DNA of 64,000 nt from NCBI GenBank assembly GCA_002748155.1, contig PDRO01000003.1:124001-188000 (forward strand), written 5' to 3'. A program made the translations under genes and the position numbers. Shown here piece after piece: positions 7,048 to 17,064 of this stretch. The notes below the pieces were generated by a model, which was not told where the DNA came from, did not search any database, and saw nothing but the letters and a program-made list of their open reading frames with translations. Position 1 is the first letter of the stretch. Every line of letters begins with the position of its first letter. This DNA is from Actinomycetales bacterium. Lineage in GTDB: Bacteria > Actinomycetota > Actinomycetes > Actinomycetales > Dermatophilaceae.

Positions 7048-10000
7048 GTGACCGATTCGAGGCGCGATATCGAAGCGCTCAACCCGGGAATATCCGGGCT
7101 GGGAAGCTACGAATACGGGTGGTCGGACACCGACGTGGCCGGCGCGTCGGCTCGTCGCGGCCTGTCCGACGAGGTCGTGCGCGACATCTCCCGGCTCAAG
7201 AACGAACCGCAGTGGATGCTCGAACAGCGGCTGAAGGGTCTACGCCTGTTCGACCGCAAGCCGATGCCGGCCTGGGGAAGCGATCTGACCGGGATCGACT
7301 TCGACAACATCAAGTACTTCGTGCGTTCCACCGAAGCGCAGGCCACCTCGTGGGACGAACTCCCCGAGGACATCAAGAACACCTACGACCGGCTCGGCAT
7401 CCCGGAGGCCGAGAAGCAGCGCCTTGTTGCCGGCGTGGCGGCCCAGTACGAGTGCTTGGCGCAGGACACCCGCGTGTGGACGGCGACCAGAGGCCAGGTG
7501 CCCATCAAAGCGATCGTTCCGGGCGACCGGGTCTTCGCCCTCGACGAGCAGTCGGGGGAGTTCGTCGCCGCGCCGGTTCGCGCGGCGGCCCAAACCGGCA
7601 CGAAGCTGACCTACGAGATCCGGGTCGGCACCCGGACCATCCGAGCGACCGACAATCACCCGTTCCTCGTGCTCGAGAACCTCGAAAACCCTGAGCACCC
7701 AGTGGACCTCGGAGACCTTGACGAAACTGACCGCTCCCGCCGACACCGGGGCGGGCCTCGGAGGGTCTGGAAGACCGTAGCCGAGTTGCAGGTAGGGGAT
7801 CTGGTCGCGACGCCGACCGGCCTGCCCCGGGTCGGGACAGCTCGGCGCTTCCCGCAGTCCGGCTTCGGGCCCCGGCAGAGCACCACCGATCTGTTGTGGC
7901 TGGTCGGTGTCTTCCTCCGGGACGGTCAGCTCGACGCCGTCGAACGCACCGACCGGGTGACGATCACCGAAACGTTGACGAACCGTGAAGTCCGCGACGA
8001 GATCATCCGGATCGTGCACGAGCAGTTTGCGCTGCGAGTGGACGAGACCGAGCACCGGCACGTGGTTGTCGAGTCGGCACACCTCGCTGACTGGCTGTGG
8101 GCCAATCGCTTGGCCGGCGCGTCCCCGATCAAGCAGGTGCCCGAATGGGTCCTCGCGCTTCCTCACGATCAGCGCTCGGCTCTGCTCGCGGGCTGGACTG
8201 CGGTCCGGCAGGATGCCGGGCCAGCGGCGCTCGGGTCGGTCCGGGCCGGAAGCGAGCCCGGACCGCTGGCCGGCCAGATCCGAGAGCTCGCCGAGTTCTG
8301 CGAACTCGAACGACCGGCCACCCGGGACGATGCAATGGCAAGCGCACTTGATGCGACTGCGAGTTGGCCGGTTACCGACCACCTCGGGTTCGATCGCATC
8401 ACGAGCATCGAGGAGCACTGGGTCGAGCCGGTCTGGGACGTCGAGGTCGACGGTCCGCACAACTTTGTCGCCGAGGGCATCGTCGTGCACAACTCGGAAG
8501 TCGTCTATCACCAGATCCGGGAGGATCTCGAGGAGAAGGGGGTCCTCTTCCTCGACACCGATACCGGCTTGCGCGAGCACGAAGACTTGTTCAAGGAGTA
8601 CTTCGCGTCGGTGATTCCGGCCGGGGACAACAAGTTCGCTTCGCTCAACACGGCCGTGTGGTCAGGTGGTTCGTTCGTCTACGTGCCCCCCGGCGTGCAT
8701 GTCGACATCCCGCTGCAGGCCTATTTCCGGATCAACACCGAGAACATGGGCCAGTTCGAGCGGACCCTGATCATCGCCGACGAGGGCTCCTACGTGCATT
8801 ACGTGGAAGGTTGCCTGCCGGCCGGTGAGCTCGTCACGATGGCCGATGGCAGCATGCGGCCGATCGAGACGATCCGGGTCGGTGACCGGGTGCTGAGCCA
8901 CGAGGGTCGTCCGGTCCGGGTCAGCGCCACCCAGATCCGGGACCATCGCGGCGACCTGCACCGATTCACGCCGCTGTCGTCGGCGAATGCGTTCAGCGTC
9001 ACCAGCGAGCACCCGCTGCTCGTCGTGCCCCAGACCGACGGACCGGCGCAAGCCGGAGCACGCGACGGATCGACCTTGGATGCCGGCACCGGTCACCTGC
9101 CCACGGCATCCCCACGGTGGGTGCCGGCCAAGGACGTCATCGCAGGCGACTTCCTCGTCTACCCGAAGCCTCACGTCACTGCGGCGACTCCCATGTCACT
9201 GGATCTGGCCCGGTTGACCGGCTATTACCTCGGCGCAGGTCAGGCGACGGTGATCGACGACCACGAGACGCTCGTGTTCTCCTTCCACCTCGACGGGATC
9301 GAGTACGTCAACGAGGTGCAGGACCTGTGCAAACGGCTCTGGGACGTCACCAGTTCGGTCCGCTACGACGACACCGCGCATGAGGCCCGGGTTCTCGTGC
9401 CGAGCAAGGCCGGACATCACGCGATGACAACGCATGTCGGCGCGGGCTTGTCGGGCCACCGGGTCTCCGGCGACCTGCTCGGCCAGAGTGACCTGTTCTT
9501 GCAGAACCTCGTCGAGACCTACCTGGCTAGCCACGGGCAAGGCGATGAGGGTGGCACCGACACCCTGGTGCGCGCACAGACTGCGTCCCGGGAATGGGCG
9601 TTGCAGCTGCAGAGCATCATGGCGCGGCTGGGCACGTTCGTCACGGTCGAGATGTGCCGACCCGCTGCACTGGGCCCGGCGCTCGGTGGCCCGGTCGCCG
9701 ATGAGGTCCGCTTCGAGATCCAGTGGACCGAGCGGCCCGGCGGCTCGACGAGCGTCGACCAGGTCCGGGATGGCGGAGACTACTTCCTCGTGCCGATCAC
9801 CAGTCGTGACGACACCGTGGTCGACGAGCCGGTCTTCAACCTCGACGTGGCCGACCCGGATAGTTACTTGGCGTCCGGGCTGGCCGTGCACAACTGCACG
9901 GCACCGATCTACAAGTCCGATTCGCTGCACTCGGCCGTGGTGGAGATCATCGTGAAGAAGGATGCCCGAGTCCGCTACACGACGATCCAGAACTGGTCCA

Positions 10001-10602
10001 ACAACGTCTACAACCTGGTCACCAAACGCGCCACGTGCGCCGCGGGTGCGACGATGGAGTGGGTCGACGGCAACATCGGGTCGAAAGTGACGATGAAATA
10101 CCCGGCGGTGTACCTGCTCGGGCGGCATGCCAAAGGCGAGACGCTCTCGATTGCCTTCGCCGGCGAAGGACAGCACCAGGACGCCGGCGCGAAGATGGTG
10201 CATGCTGCACCTGACACGTCCAGCACGATCATCAGCAAGTCTTTGGCCCGAGGCGGTGGGCGTACTTCTTACCGCGGTCTGGTCCAGGTGCAGGAGGGTG
10301 CGACCGGCAGCAAGTCGACGGTCCGCTGCGATGCGCTACTCGTCGACACGATGAGCCGCTCCGACACCTACCCATACGTCGATGTCCGCGAGGACGACGT
10401 GCAGATGGGTCACGAGGCGACCGTCTCGAAGGTCAGTGAGGACCAACTCTTCTACCTCATGTCCCGGGGGATGTCCGAGGAAGAGGCCATGGCAATGATC
10501 GTGCGCGGTTTCGTCGAGCCGATCGCCCGGGAACTGCCGATGGAATACGCCCTGGAGCTCAACCGGCTCATCGAGCTGCAGATGGAAGGAGCGGTCGGCT
10601 GA
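7048..10602 (+). CDS. sufB: SufB iron-sulfur scaffold subunit with two in-frame inteins
   Basis: SufB is the scaffold subunit of SufBC2D, where Fe-S clusters are built. The frame has 1184 codons, against about 470-480 residues usual for SufB. Two protein-splicing insertions (347 and 361 residues) account for the excess and leave a 476-residue extein. The first extein block ends AAQYE and resumes SEVVYHQIRE; the second ends YVHYVEG and resumes CTAPIYKSD, both SufB-conserved joints. The C-terminal part has typical SufB text (MKYPAVYLLG, DAGAKMVH, SEEEAMAMIVRGF). The start is GTG 7048 behind a purine-rich stretch; the stop overlaps the sufD start (TGATG). No octamer occurs across the whole gene. 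Function requires both inteins to splice. Confidence 0.96.
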   Translation: MTDSRRDIEALNPGISGLGSYEYGWSDTDVAGASARRGLSDEVVRDISRLKNEPQWMLEQRLKGLRLFDRKPMPAWGSDLTGIDFDNIKYFVRSTEAQATSWDELPEDIKNTYDRLGIPEAEKQRLVAGVAAQYECLAQDTRVWTATRGQVPIKAIVPGDRVFALDEQSGEFVAAPVRAAAQTGTKLTYEIRVGTRTIRATDNHPFLVLENLENPEHPVDLGDLDETDRSRRHRGGPRRVWKTVAELQVGDLVATPTGLPRVGTARRFPQSGFGPRQSTTDLLWLVGVFLRDGQLDAVERTDRVTITETLTNREVRDEIIRIVHEQFALRVDETEHRHVVVESAHLADWLWANRLAGASPIKQVPEWVLALPHDQRSALLAGWTAVRQDAGPAALGSVRAGSEPGPLAGQIRELAEFCELERPATRDDAMASALDATASWPVTDHLGFDRITSIEEHWVEPVWDVEVDGPHNFVAEGIVVHNSEVVYHQIREDLEEKGVLFLDTDTGLREHEDLFKEYFASVIPAGDNKFASLNTAVWSGGSFVYVPPGVHVDIPLQAYFRINTENMGQFERTLIIADEGSYVHYVEGCLPAGELVTMADGSMRPIETIRVGDRVLSHEGRPVRVSATQIRDHRGDLHRFTPLSSANAFSVTSEHPLLVVPQTDGPAQAGARDGSTLDAGTGHLPTASPRWVPAKDVIAGDFLVYPKPHVTAATPMSLDLARLTGYYLGAGQATVIDDHETLVFSFHLDGIEYVNEVQDLCKRLWDVTSSVRYDDTAHEARVLVPSKAGHHAMTTHVGAGLSGHRVSGDLLGQSDLFLQNLVETYLASHGQGDEGGTDTLVRAQTASREWALQLQSIMARLGTFVTVEMCRPAALGPALGGPVADEVRFEIQWTERPGGSTSVDQVRDGGDYFLVPITSRDDTVVDEPVFNLDVADPDSYLASGLAVHNCTAPIYKSDSLHSAVVEIIVKKDARVRYTTIQNWSNNVYNLVTKRATCAAGATMEWVDGNIGSKVTMKYPAVYLLGRHAKGETLSIAFAGEGQHQDAGAKMVHAAPDTSSTIISKSLARGGGRTSYRGLVQVQEGATGSKSTVRCDALLVDTMSRSDTYPYVDVREDDVQMGHEATVSKVSEDQLFYLMSRGMSEEEAMAMIVRGFVEPIARELPMEYALELNRLIELQMEGAVG
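7453..8493 (+). mobile_element. Intein 1 in SufB (Cys1, Ser+1) with degraded LAGLIDADG domain
   Basis: This 347-residue insertion begins with Cys1 (CLAQDTRVW) and ends GIVVHN, directly followed by Ser+1 of the extein. Block A (CLAQDTRV), block B with its Thr-His pair (IRATDNHPFLV), block F (VEPVWDVEVDGPHNF) and the terminal His-Asn are all present, so splicing looks intact. The middle resembles a LAGLIDADG endonuclease. The first motif reads LVGVFLRDG and keeps the acidic residue. The second reads LAGWTAVRQ and has lost it, so homing activity is doubtful. Confidence 0.93.
8812..9894 (+). mobile_element. Intein 2 in SufB (Cys1, Cys+1) with degraded LAGLIDADG domain
   Basis: This 361-residue insertion begins CLPAGELVTMADGS and ends LASGLAVHN before Cys+1 (CTAPIYKSD). 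The CTAPIY joint is, as I recall, the site used by the mycobacterial SufB (Pps1) intein. Block B (FSVTSEHPLLVV) and block F (PVFNLDVADPDSYL) are intact. The endonuclease-like centre has motif 1 as LTGYYLGAG and motif 2 as LVETYLASHG, with Ala and His where catalytic acids are expected, so the nuclease is probably dead while splicing persists. Confidence 0.94.
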
Positions 10603-11849
10603 TGCCGCTGCTGAAGCAAGGATCCGGCGCCGAGACTCCCGGCGCCGCTGGGTCACCCAGTCACCCGCACAGGCAGGTCGAGCGCGCACCGGAACAGTCC
10701 CGGGCCGAATGGCAGATGTCGTTCGACCTCGACGACTTCCCGATGCCGACCGGCCGGGAAGAGCAATGGCGATTCACGCCGATCGACCGGCTGAAGTCAC
10801 TGCTTCGGGACACGCCGTCGGGAGCTCACCTAGCGATCGACACCGAACTGCCGGGCGAGGTTTCGGTCGACACGATCACCACCGCGACGGCCCGGGATCT
10901 CGGGGCACCGGCCCCGCAAGACCGTGCCGCAGCGCTGGCGATCGCACACGTCGATCGAACCGACCACCCCGACAGCGCGGGCGGAGTGCTGCATGTGCAG
11001 ATCCCGGCTGATTCCACCCCGGGGGAACCGGTGCGGGTGCGCCTGATCGGGGCGAATTCAGAGCGGGTGTGGAGTCAAGTGCTGATCACCGTCGGCGCCC
11101 ATGCCAAGGCTGTCGTCGTGCTGGAGCACCACGGCAACGTCCGGCTCTCGCAAGTCGTGTCGACAGTCGTCGGTGACGGTGCCGAGCTCGCTCTGGTCAG
11201 TCTGCAGGAGTGGGACGACGACACCCTGCACCTGTCCCAGCACGACCTCGTCGTCGGTCGTGACGCCACGGTTCGGCACGTCGCGGTGACCCTCGGCGGG
11301 CAGATCGCACGGATTAACACTAACGTCACGTTTGCCGGTCCGGGTGGGAACGCGGAAGCCTACGGTGTGTACTTCGCTGATGCCGGCCAGCACTTGGAGC
11401 ACCGACTGTTCGTCGACCACAGCGAGCCGAAGTGCCGCAGCAAGGTCGAGTACCGCGGGGCCCTTCGGGGCGAGACGGCCCACACGATCTGGGTGGGTGA
11501 TGTGCTGATCCGGGCTGCCGCCGAAGACACCGACACCTACGAGGTCAACCGCAACCTCGTGTTGTCCGACGGCGCCCGTGCTGACTCGGTGCCCAACCTC
11601 GAGATCGAGACCGGTCAGATCGTCGGTGCTGGTCACGCCTCGACGACCGGCAGATTCGACGACGAGCAGCTGTTCTACCTGCAGGCTCGGGGCATCCCGG
11701 AAGACGAGGCCCGCGCCCTGGTGGTCCGGGGCTTCTTCGCCGAGATCATCGGGAAGATCCCGGTCCCCGAGACCCAAGGGCACCTGGTCGCCGAGATCGA
11801 ACGCGAGCTGGAACACGCGGATGTGCTCGCCGGCGGGAGCAGCCGATGA
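10602..11849 (+). CDS. sufD: SufD subunit of the SufBCD complex
   Basis: SufD pairs with SufB and SufC in the Fe-S scaffold and is thought to help iron entry. The 415-residue product opens with a divergent, Pro-rich leader. It then shows the SufD start (PTGREEQWRFTPIDRL), a beta-helix core and the conserved end (LFYLQARGIPEDEARALVVRGFFAEII). The region HSEPKCRSKVEYRG and the stretch GETAHTIWVGDVLIR are typical. Its ATG overlaps the sufB stop and its own stop overlaps the Rieske gene start by 4 nt, so translation is tightly coupled. Annotation is secure; the first 35 residues are poorly conserved-looking, and an internal ATG at about residue 39 (MSFDLDDFP) is another possible start. Confidence 0.95.
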   Translation: MPLLKQGSGAETPGAAGSPSHPHRQVERAPEQSRAEWQMSFDLDDFPMPTGREEQWRFTPIDRLKSLLRDTPSGAHLAIDTELPGEVSVDTITTATARDLGAPAPQDRAAALAIAHVDRTDHPDSAGGVLHVQIPADSTPGEPVRVRLIGANSERVWSQVLITVGAHAKAVVVLEHHGNVRLSQVVSTVVGDGAELALVSLQEWDDDTLHLSQHDLVVGRDATVRHVAVTLGGQIARINTNVTFAGPGGNAEAYGVYFADAGQHLEHRLFVDHSEPKCRSKVEYRGALRGETAHTIWVGDVLIRAAAEDTDTYEVNRNLVLSDGARADSVPNLEIETGQIVGAGHASTTGRFDDEQLFYLQARGIPEDEARALVVRGFFAEIIGKIPVPETQGHLVAEIERELEHADVLAGGSSR

Positions 11850-12223
11850 CCGACCCGGCGACATCGGCGGATGTGCTTGACGGTTTCGAGCTGGTCTGCC
11901 AGCTCGACGAACTCGAGGTGGGCCGGCCTGCGGCAGCCGACGTGGCCGGCCTGACGATGGCCGTGGTCCGCACCAGCGAAACACAGGTGCACGCCATCGA
12001 CGACATCTGCACCCACGCCCACGTCTCACTGTCCGAAGGTGATCTCCACGGCTGCGAGCTCGAATGCTGGATGCACGGGTCCCGCTTCGACCTGCGCACC
12101 GGCAAGCCATCAGGGCCGCCGGCAACCGAGCCGGTCGGCGTCTACGCCGTGCGCATTCTCGACGGCGCCATCTGGATCGCCACCATGCCCACCGACCCGT
12201 CAGTCTTGCCCAAGGAGGGCTGA
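11846..12223 (+). CDS. Rieske-type [2Fe-2S] ferredoxin in the suf operon
   Basis: The 125-residue protein has the two-part Rieske cluster motif: CTHAHVSL (Cys-x-His) and, after GDLHGCELE, CWMHGSRFDL (Cys-x2-His). The spacing and length fit soluble ferredoxin components of non-heme oxygenases rather than membrane Rieske proteins, since no membrane segment is present. It lies between sufD and sufC with a 4-nt overlap upstream and a 6-nt gap downstream, the usual place in actinobacterial suf operons. An electron-transfer role in cluster assembly is likely but is inferred from context. Confidence 0.92.
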   Translation: MTDPATSADVLDGFELVCQLDELEVGRPAAADVAGLTMAVVRTSETQVHAIDDICTHAHVSLSEGDLHGCELECWMHGSRFDLRTGKPSGPPATEPVGVYAVRILDGAIWIATMPTDPSVLPKEG

Positions 12224-12229
12224 GCCCCT

Positions 12230-13018
12230 GTGTCCACTCCAGCGACCAACGACATGTCCACCAGTTCCGTTCTGCAGATCAGCGACCTGCACGTCAGTGT
12301 CACAACCGAAGAAGGATCCAAGGAGATCCTCCGGGGCGTCGACCTGACGGTCAGCTCGGGACAGACCCACGCCATCATGGGCCCCAACGGATCCGGCAAG
12401 TCGACACTCGCCTACTCAGTTGCGGGTCACCCGAAGTACCAGGTGACCCAGGGCAGCATCACTCTGGACGGGGAAGACGTGCTGGAGATGAGCGTCGACG
12501 AACGGGCTCGCGCCGGGTTGTTCCTCGCGATGCAATACCCGATCGAGATCCCGGGCGTCACCGTCTCCAACTTCCTGCGTACAGCCAAGACCGCGATCGA
12601 CGGGCAGGCGCCCAAGTTGCGGACCTGGGTCAAGGACGTCAAAGCTGCAATGGACGCCCTCAAGATGGATTCCACCTTCGCCGAACGAAACGTCAACGAA
12701 GGCTTCTCCGGGGGAGAGAAGAAACGCAGCGAGATCCTGCAACTCGAGCTGCTGCGCCCTAAGATCGCCCTGCTCGACGAGACCGACTCCGGTCTCGATG
12801 TCGATGCTCTACGGGTGGTCAGTGACGGGGTCAACCGGGCCCGGGAGTCGACCGGCCTCGGGGTTCTGCTGATCACCCACTACACTCGGATCCTGCGCTA
12901 CATCCGGCCCGACTTCGTGCACGTCTTCGTCGACGGACGGATTGCCGAGCAGGGCGGTCCGGAACTCGCTGACCAGCTCGAGGCCGAAGGCTACGACCGC
13001 TTCCTTGCCCCGGCCTGA
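12230..13018 (+). CDS. sufC: SufC ATPase of the SufBCD complex
   Basis: SufC is the ABC-type ATPase that drives conformational change of SufB-SufD. The 262-residue protein has Walker A (GPNGSGKSTLAY), a Q-loop (LAMQYPIEIPG), the SufC signature (NEGFSGGEKKRSEILQ), Walker B (IALLDETDSGLDVDAL) and the switch His (LLITHYTRILRYI). The GTG at 12230 follows the Rieske gene by 6 nt; an internal ATG at residue 9 (MSTSSVLQI) is an alternative. No membrane segment is present, as expected. Confidence 0.97.
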   Translation: MSTPATNDMSTSSVLQISDLHVSVTTEEGSKEILRGVDLTVSSGQTHAIMGPNGSGKSTLAYSVAGHPKYQVTQGSITLDGEDVLEMSVDERARAGLFLAMQYPIEIPGVTVSNFLRTAKTAIDGQAPKLRTWVKDVKAAMDALKMDSTFAERNVNEGFSGGEKKRSEILQLELLRPKIALLDETDSGLDVDALRVVSDGVNRARESTGLGVLLITHYTRILRYIRPDFVHVFVDGRIAEQGGPELADQLEAEGYDRFLAPA

Positions 13019-14355
<1,337 letters not shown>

Positions 14356-14356
<1 letters not shown>

Positions 14357-14844
14357 TGGACCTGTACCAACAGATCATCATCGACCACTACAAGGACCCG
14401 CACGGCGCGGGCCTGCGTGAGCCCTACGATGCGGAAACCCACCACGTGAACCCGGTGTGCGGTGACGAAGTGACCTTGCGGGTGCACGTGGTCGACGGAG
14501 TGGTCGACGACATTTCGTATGCCGCACAAGGATGCTCGATCTCGGTCGCCGCGACCTCGGTGCTGGCCGAGCAGGTCACCGGTTGCTCGGTCACGGAGGC
14601 GGCCGGAATCCTGCGCGCGATGCGTTCGATGCTCACCTCCAAGGGCCAGGACCCCGGCGACGAGAATGTCATCGGTGATGGTGTCGCTTTCGCCGGTGTT
14701 GCCAAGTACCCGGCTCGAGTCAAGTGCGCGTTGCTCGGCTGGATGGCTTTCGCCGATGCTATGACTAGGGCCGGTATCCCTGTCGAAGCGAGCCCGCCAC
14801 TGGCCGACCAGACCGACACCACCGACTCGGAGGACGCACGATGA
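14356..14844 (+). CDS. sufU: SufU zinc-dependent sulfurtransferase
   Basis: SufU accepts the persulfide from SufS and passes it to SufBCD. The 162-residue protein starts MDLYQQIIIDHYKDPHG. It has the three zinc-site Cys regions NPVCGDEV, AQGCSISVA and ARVKCALLGW, with a helix bearing the family insertion around residues 85-110. The C-terminal tail after residue 145 is rich in Asp and Thr. It overlaps sufS upstream and the sufT-like gene downstream (ATGA at 14841-14844). The octamer at 14517 lies in SYAAQGC. Confidence 0.96.
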
Positions 14845-15176
14845 GCACCGACACTCCCGGGGTTATCCCTGCCGACGTGGCCGATATCGAAGAGGCTATG
14901 CGTGATGTCGTCGATCCCGAGCTAGGCATCAACGTCGTCGATCTCGGCCTGGTCTACGGGATCACGATCGACGGGCAGGCACATGCGGTGATCGACATGA
15001 CCCTCACCTCGGCGGCCTGTCCGCTGACTGACGTCATCGAGGATCAGACTGCCCAGGCACTCAGCGGGCTGGTGAGCAGTCACCGGATCAACTGGGTCTG
15101 GATGCCACCGTGGGATCCGGGCAAGATCACCGACGACGGCCGCGAACAACTGCGTGCTCTCGGCTTCAACCTCTGA
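14841..15176 (+). CDS. SufT-like MIP18-family (DUF59) Fe-S maturation factor
   Basis: This 111-residue protein belongs to the MIP18/DUF59 family that helps cluster maturation or transfer to target proteins. The family core is clear: DVVDPELGINVVDLGLVYGI near residues 25-45, then MTLTSAACPLTDVIEDQ with the conserved Cys, then WVWMPPWDPGKI. It is the last gene of the suf operon, joined to sufU by an ATGA overlap. The gene name sufT is commonly applied in this position but is not proved here. Confidence 0.93.
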   Translation: MSTDTPGVIPADVADIEEAMRDVVDPELGINVVDLGLVYGITIDGQAHAVIDMTLTSAACPLTDVIEDQTAQALSGLVSSHRINWVWMPPWDPGKITDDGREQLRALGFNL

Positions 15177-15197
15177 CCTGCCTCGCCGGACCCGGAC

Positions 15198-15809
15198 GTG
15201 GCAACTGATCGGCTGGAGATCGATCTCGAGCGCTTCGACGGCTGGTTGCGAAGACTGGTCGACGATCATCCCGGCGCGTTGGTCACGCATCGGGATGAGC
15301 CCGGAGGAGCCGCGACCACGGTGACCTGGCCGGATGGCGGGGCCGAATGCGGTCGCTTCGACCTCGACCCGCTGATCCTGGTCCTGATTCGCCGTGGGGG
15401 ATACGCGGTCGGGGTGGCCGAGGGTGGCGAACTCGTCGCAGCGAAGGTCGGCCGCCGCCGGGTTCAGGGCCGGACCGCAGCTGGTGGATGGTCGCAACAA
15501 CGCTACGCACGGCGACGGGCCAATCAGGCGGACCACCTCGTCGATGCTGTGGCCGGGCACGCGGCAACCCTGGCCACACGGCAGGCTCCAGCCGCGCTGG
15601 TGCTTGGCGGGGATCGGCGCCTTGGCACCCACGTGTTGGCCGACCCACGGCTCGAAGCACTGACCGGGTTGCCGCGACGGGAACTGCCGGATCTGCCCGA
15701 TCCGAGCGCGCGTGTGCTCGCCGTCGCGCTACGCCGGGCGCGAACGGTGTGGGTGAGATTCACGACGCCCGCTCGGCCGGTCGAGCACGGTCGCCGTGAC
15801 CGTGGATGA
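15198..15809 (+). CDS. acVLRF1-type peptidyl-tRNA hydrolase (Vms1-like release factor)
   Basis: This 203-residue protein matches the actinobacterial VLRF1 family, related to the eRF1-like domain of Vms1/ANKZF1, which frees nascent chains from stalled ribosomal complexes. The key motif is GGWSQQRYARRRANQ near residues 102-116, whose Gly and Gln are the catalytic loop of the family. It is preceded by GYAVGVAEGGELV and GRRRVQGRT, and followed by AALVLGGDRRLG. The GTG start at 15198 lies 21 nt after the sufT-like stop, so it may be transcribed with suf. Role by homology only. Confidence 0.82.
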   Translation: MATDRLEIDLERFDGWLRRLVDDHPGALVTHRDEPGGAATTVTWPDGGAECGRFDLDPLILVLIRRGGYAVGVAEGGELVAAKVGRRRVQGRTAAGGWSQQRYARRRANQADHLVDAVAGHAATLATRQAPAALVLGGDRRLGTHVLADPRLEALTGLPRRELPDLPDPSARVLAVALRRARTVWVRFTTPARPVEHGRRDRG

Positions 15810-15845
15810 GATGCTGAGTGATCTCGCCTGTGGAGTGCCGAAAGA

Positions 15846-16958
15846 GTGAACGAAAGGACCAGGGCCGTGGGAGATCGATCCGACGAGACACCCGAGACTG
15901 TCGACCGGCTGCGTCCGGCCCCGATCGTCGGCAACTGGACCGGCGGAACGATCGTGCCGATCGACGCGCAGTCGCCCAGGGCTACAGAGCTGATGACCCA
16001 GTGGACGGCGGTCACCCGGGAGGCGACCGAACATTTGTTCGGGAAGGATCACCCCCGCGCCCACGTGGCCCGGCTCGCGCCACCGAGGGCCAAGGAAGGC
16101 CAGGTGGCGGAGTTCTTCCTCGCGGTTGACCACGATGGCGTGGCCGTCGGTGCCGGGTCGGTCTCGGTGCCTGGGCAAACCGGACCTGACGACGCCGAGG
16201 TGCTCGTCTCGGTCCTGCCGTCCGCCCGGGACGGGGGCATCGGCCGGACTCTCGTGGCACACGGCGGGCAGCGGGCACTGGCCCATAGTTGTACGCGCGT
16301 GGTGCTCGACCAGAGCAGCCCGGACCCCGATGGCGGCCCGGGTGCGGCATTCGCGCGTGCGATGGGCTGCCGGGAGGTCGGCTTGGTGCTCGGTAGTGTT
16401 TTGCAGCTGCCGGTCGATCCCGACCGCTTGGCGGCCCTGGAAGCCGAAGCGCGCGCGGCATACGAGAACGACTACGAGATCCACACCGCCTCCGGTGAGT
16501 TGCCCGAGTCATGGCTGGAAGAGCGGGCCGCACTGGCAGGTGAGTTGAGCAGCCAGGCTCCCAGCGGCTCGATTGAGCACGTCGGCGACACCTGGGATGC
16601 CGAACGGGTGCGCACGTTGCTCATGCAGTGGAAGTCGGGTGGCGGGAACGTCGTGGAGTCGGTGGCGTTTGCGCGCACACCCCCGGCGATGGTCGCCTAC
16701 TCCGACCTGGTGATCTACGAGAGCAACTCCCACATGGCCACCCAATCGGACACGCTCGTGCTCGATGAGCACCGCGGCCGTGGCTTGGGGCCGGCCGTGA
16801 AGGTCGCCAATCTGCGCGCGCTCGCCGAGGACTTCCCGCAGGTGCAGGTGATCATGACATGGACCTGGGCGGACAACACGCCTATGCAGGCGGTCAACGA
16901 GCGACTCGGCTTCGAGACCGTCGAATGGACCAGGCTTTGGGCCAGGGATTTGGGTTGA
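15846..16958 (+). CDS. Tandem GNAT N-acetyltransferase
   Basis: The 370-residue protein has two GNAT folds. The N-terminal one (about residues 30-190) holds VLVSVLPSARDGGIGRTLVAHG, a weak version of the acetyl-CoA loop. The C-terminal one (about 200-370) has a clearer DTLVLDEHRGRGLGPAVKVAN and the family end NTPMQAVNERLGFETVEWTRLW. Such tandem enzymes are common in actinobacteria and their substrates are mostly unknown. The first domain may be non-catalytic. It starts 36 nt after the VLRF1 gene. Confidence 0.88.
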   Translation: MNERTRAVGDRSDETPETVDRLRPAPIVGNWTGGTIVPIDAQSPRATELMTQWTAVTREATEHLFGKDHPRAHVARLAPPRAKEGQVAEFFLAVDHDGVAVGAGSVSVPGQTGPDDAEVLVSVLPSARDGGIGRTLVAHGGQRALAHSCTRVVLDQSSPDPDGGPGAAFARAMGCREVGLVLGSVLQLPVDPDRLAALEAEARAAYENDYEIHTASGELPESWLEERAALAGELSSQAPSGSIEHVGDTWDAERVRTLLMQWKSGGGNVVESVAFARTPPAMVAYSDLVIYESNSHMATQSDTLVLDEHRGRGLGPAVKVANLRALAEDFPQVQVIMTWTWADNTPMQAVNERLGFETVEWTRLWARDLG

Positions 16959-17052
16959 CCAGCAGCGCCATGCGAGCGGCAGCGCCATGCCAGCGGCAGT
17001 GGTCGGTCTGCGGACCGCGCCACGCGGGATCAACCTGGTTCGGCGACATCCT

Positions 17053-17058
17053 TAGGAT
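17053..17058 (+). promoter_or_regulatory. Predicted -10 box, leaderless
   Basis: TAGGAT ends 6 nt before the ATG at 17065, which supports that ATG over the one at 17059. Confidence 0.5.
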
Positions 17059-17064
17059 ATGGGT

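Noticed and set aside
7240..8580. A 446-codon minus-strand frame opposite sufB
   Set aside because: Antisense shadow of intein and extein coding sequence; composition is typical of such shadows.
7048..10602. The very long sufB frame as a fusion or assembly error
   Set aside because: Both insertions begin with Cys and end with His-Asn before Ser or Cys, carry intein blocks, and removing them leaves a normal 476-residue SufB.
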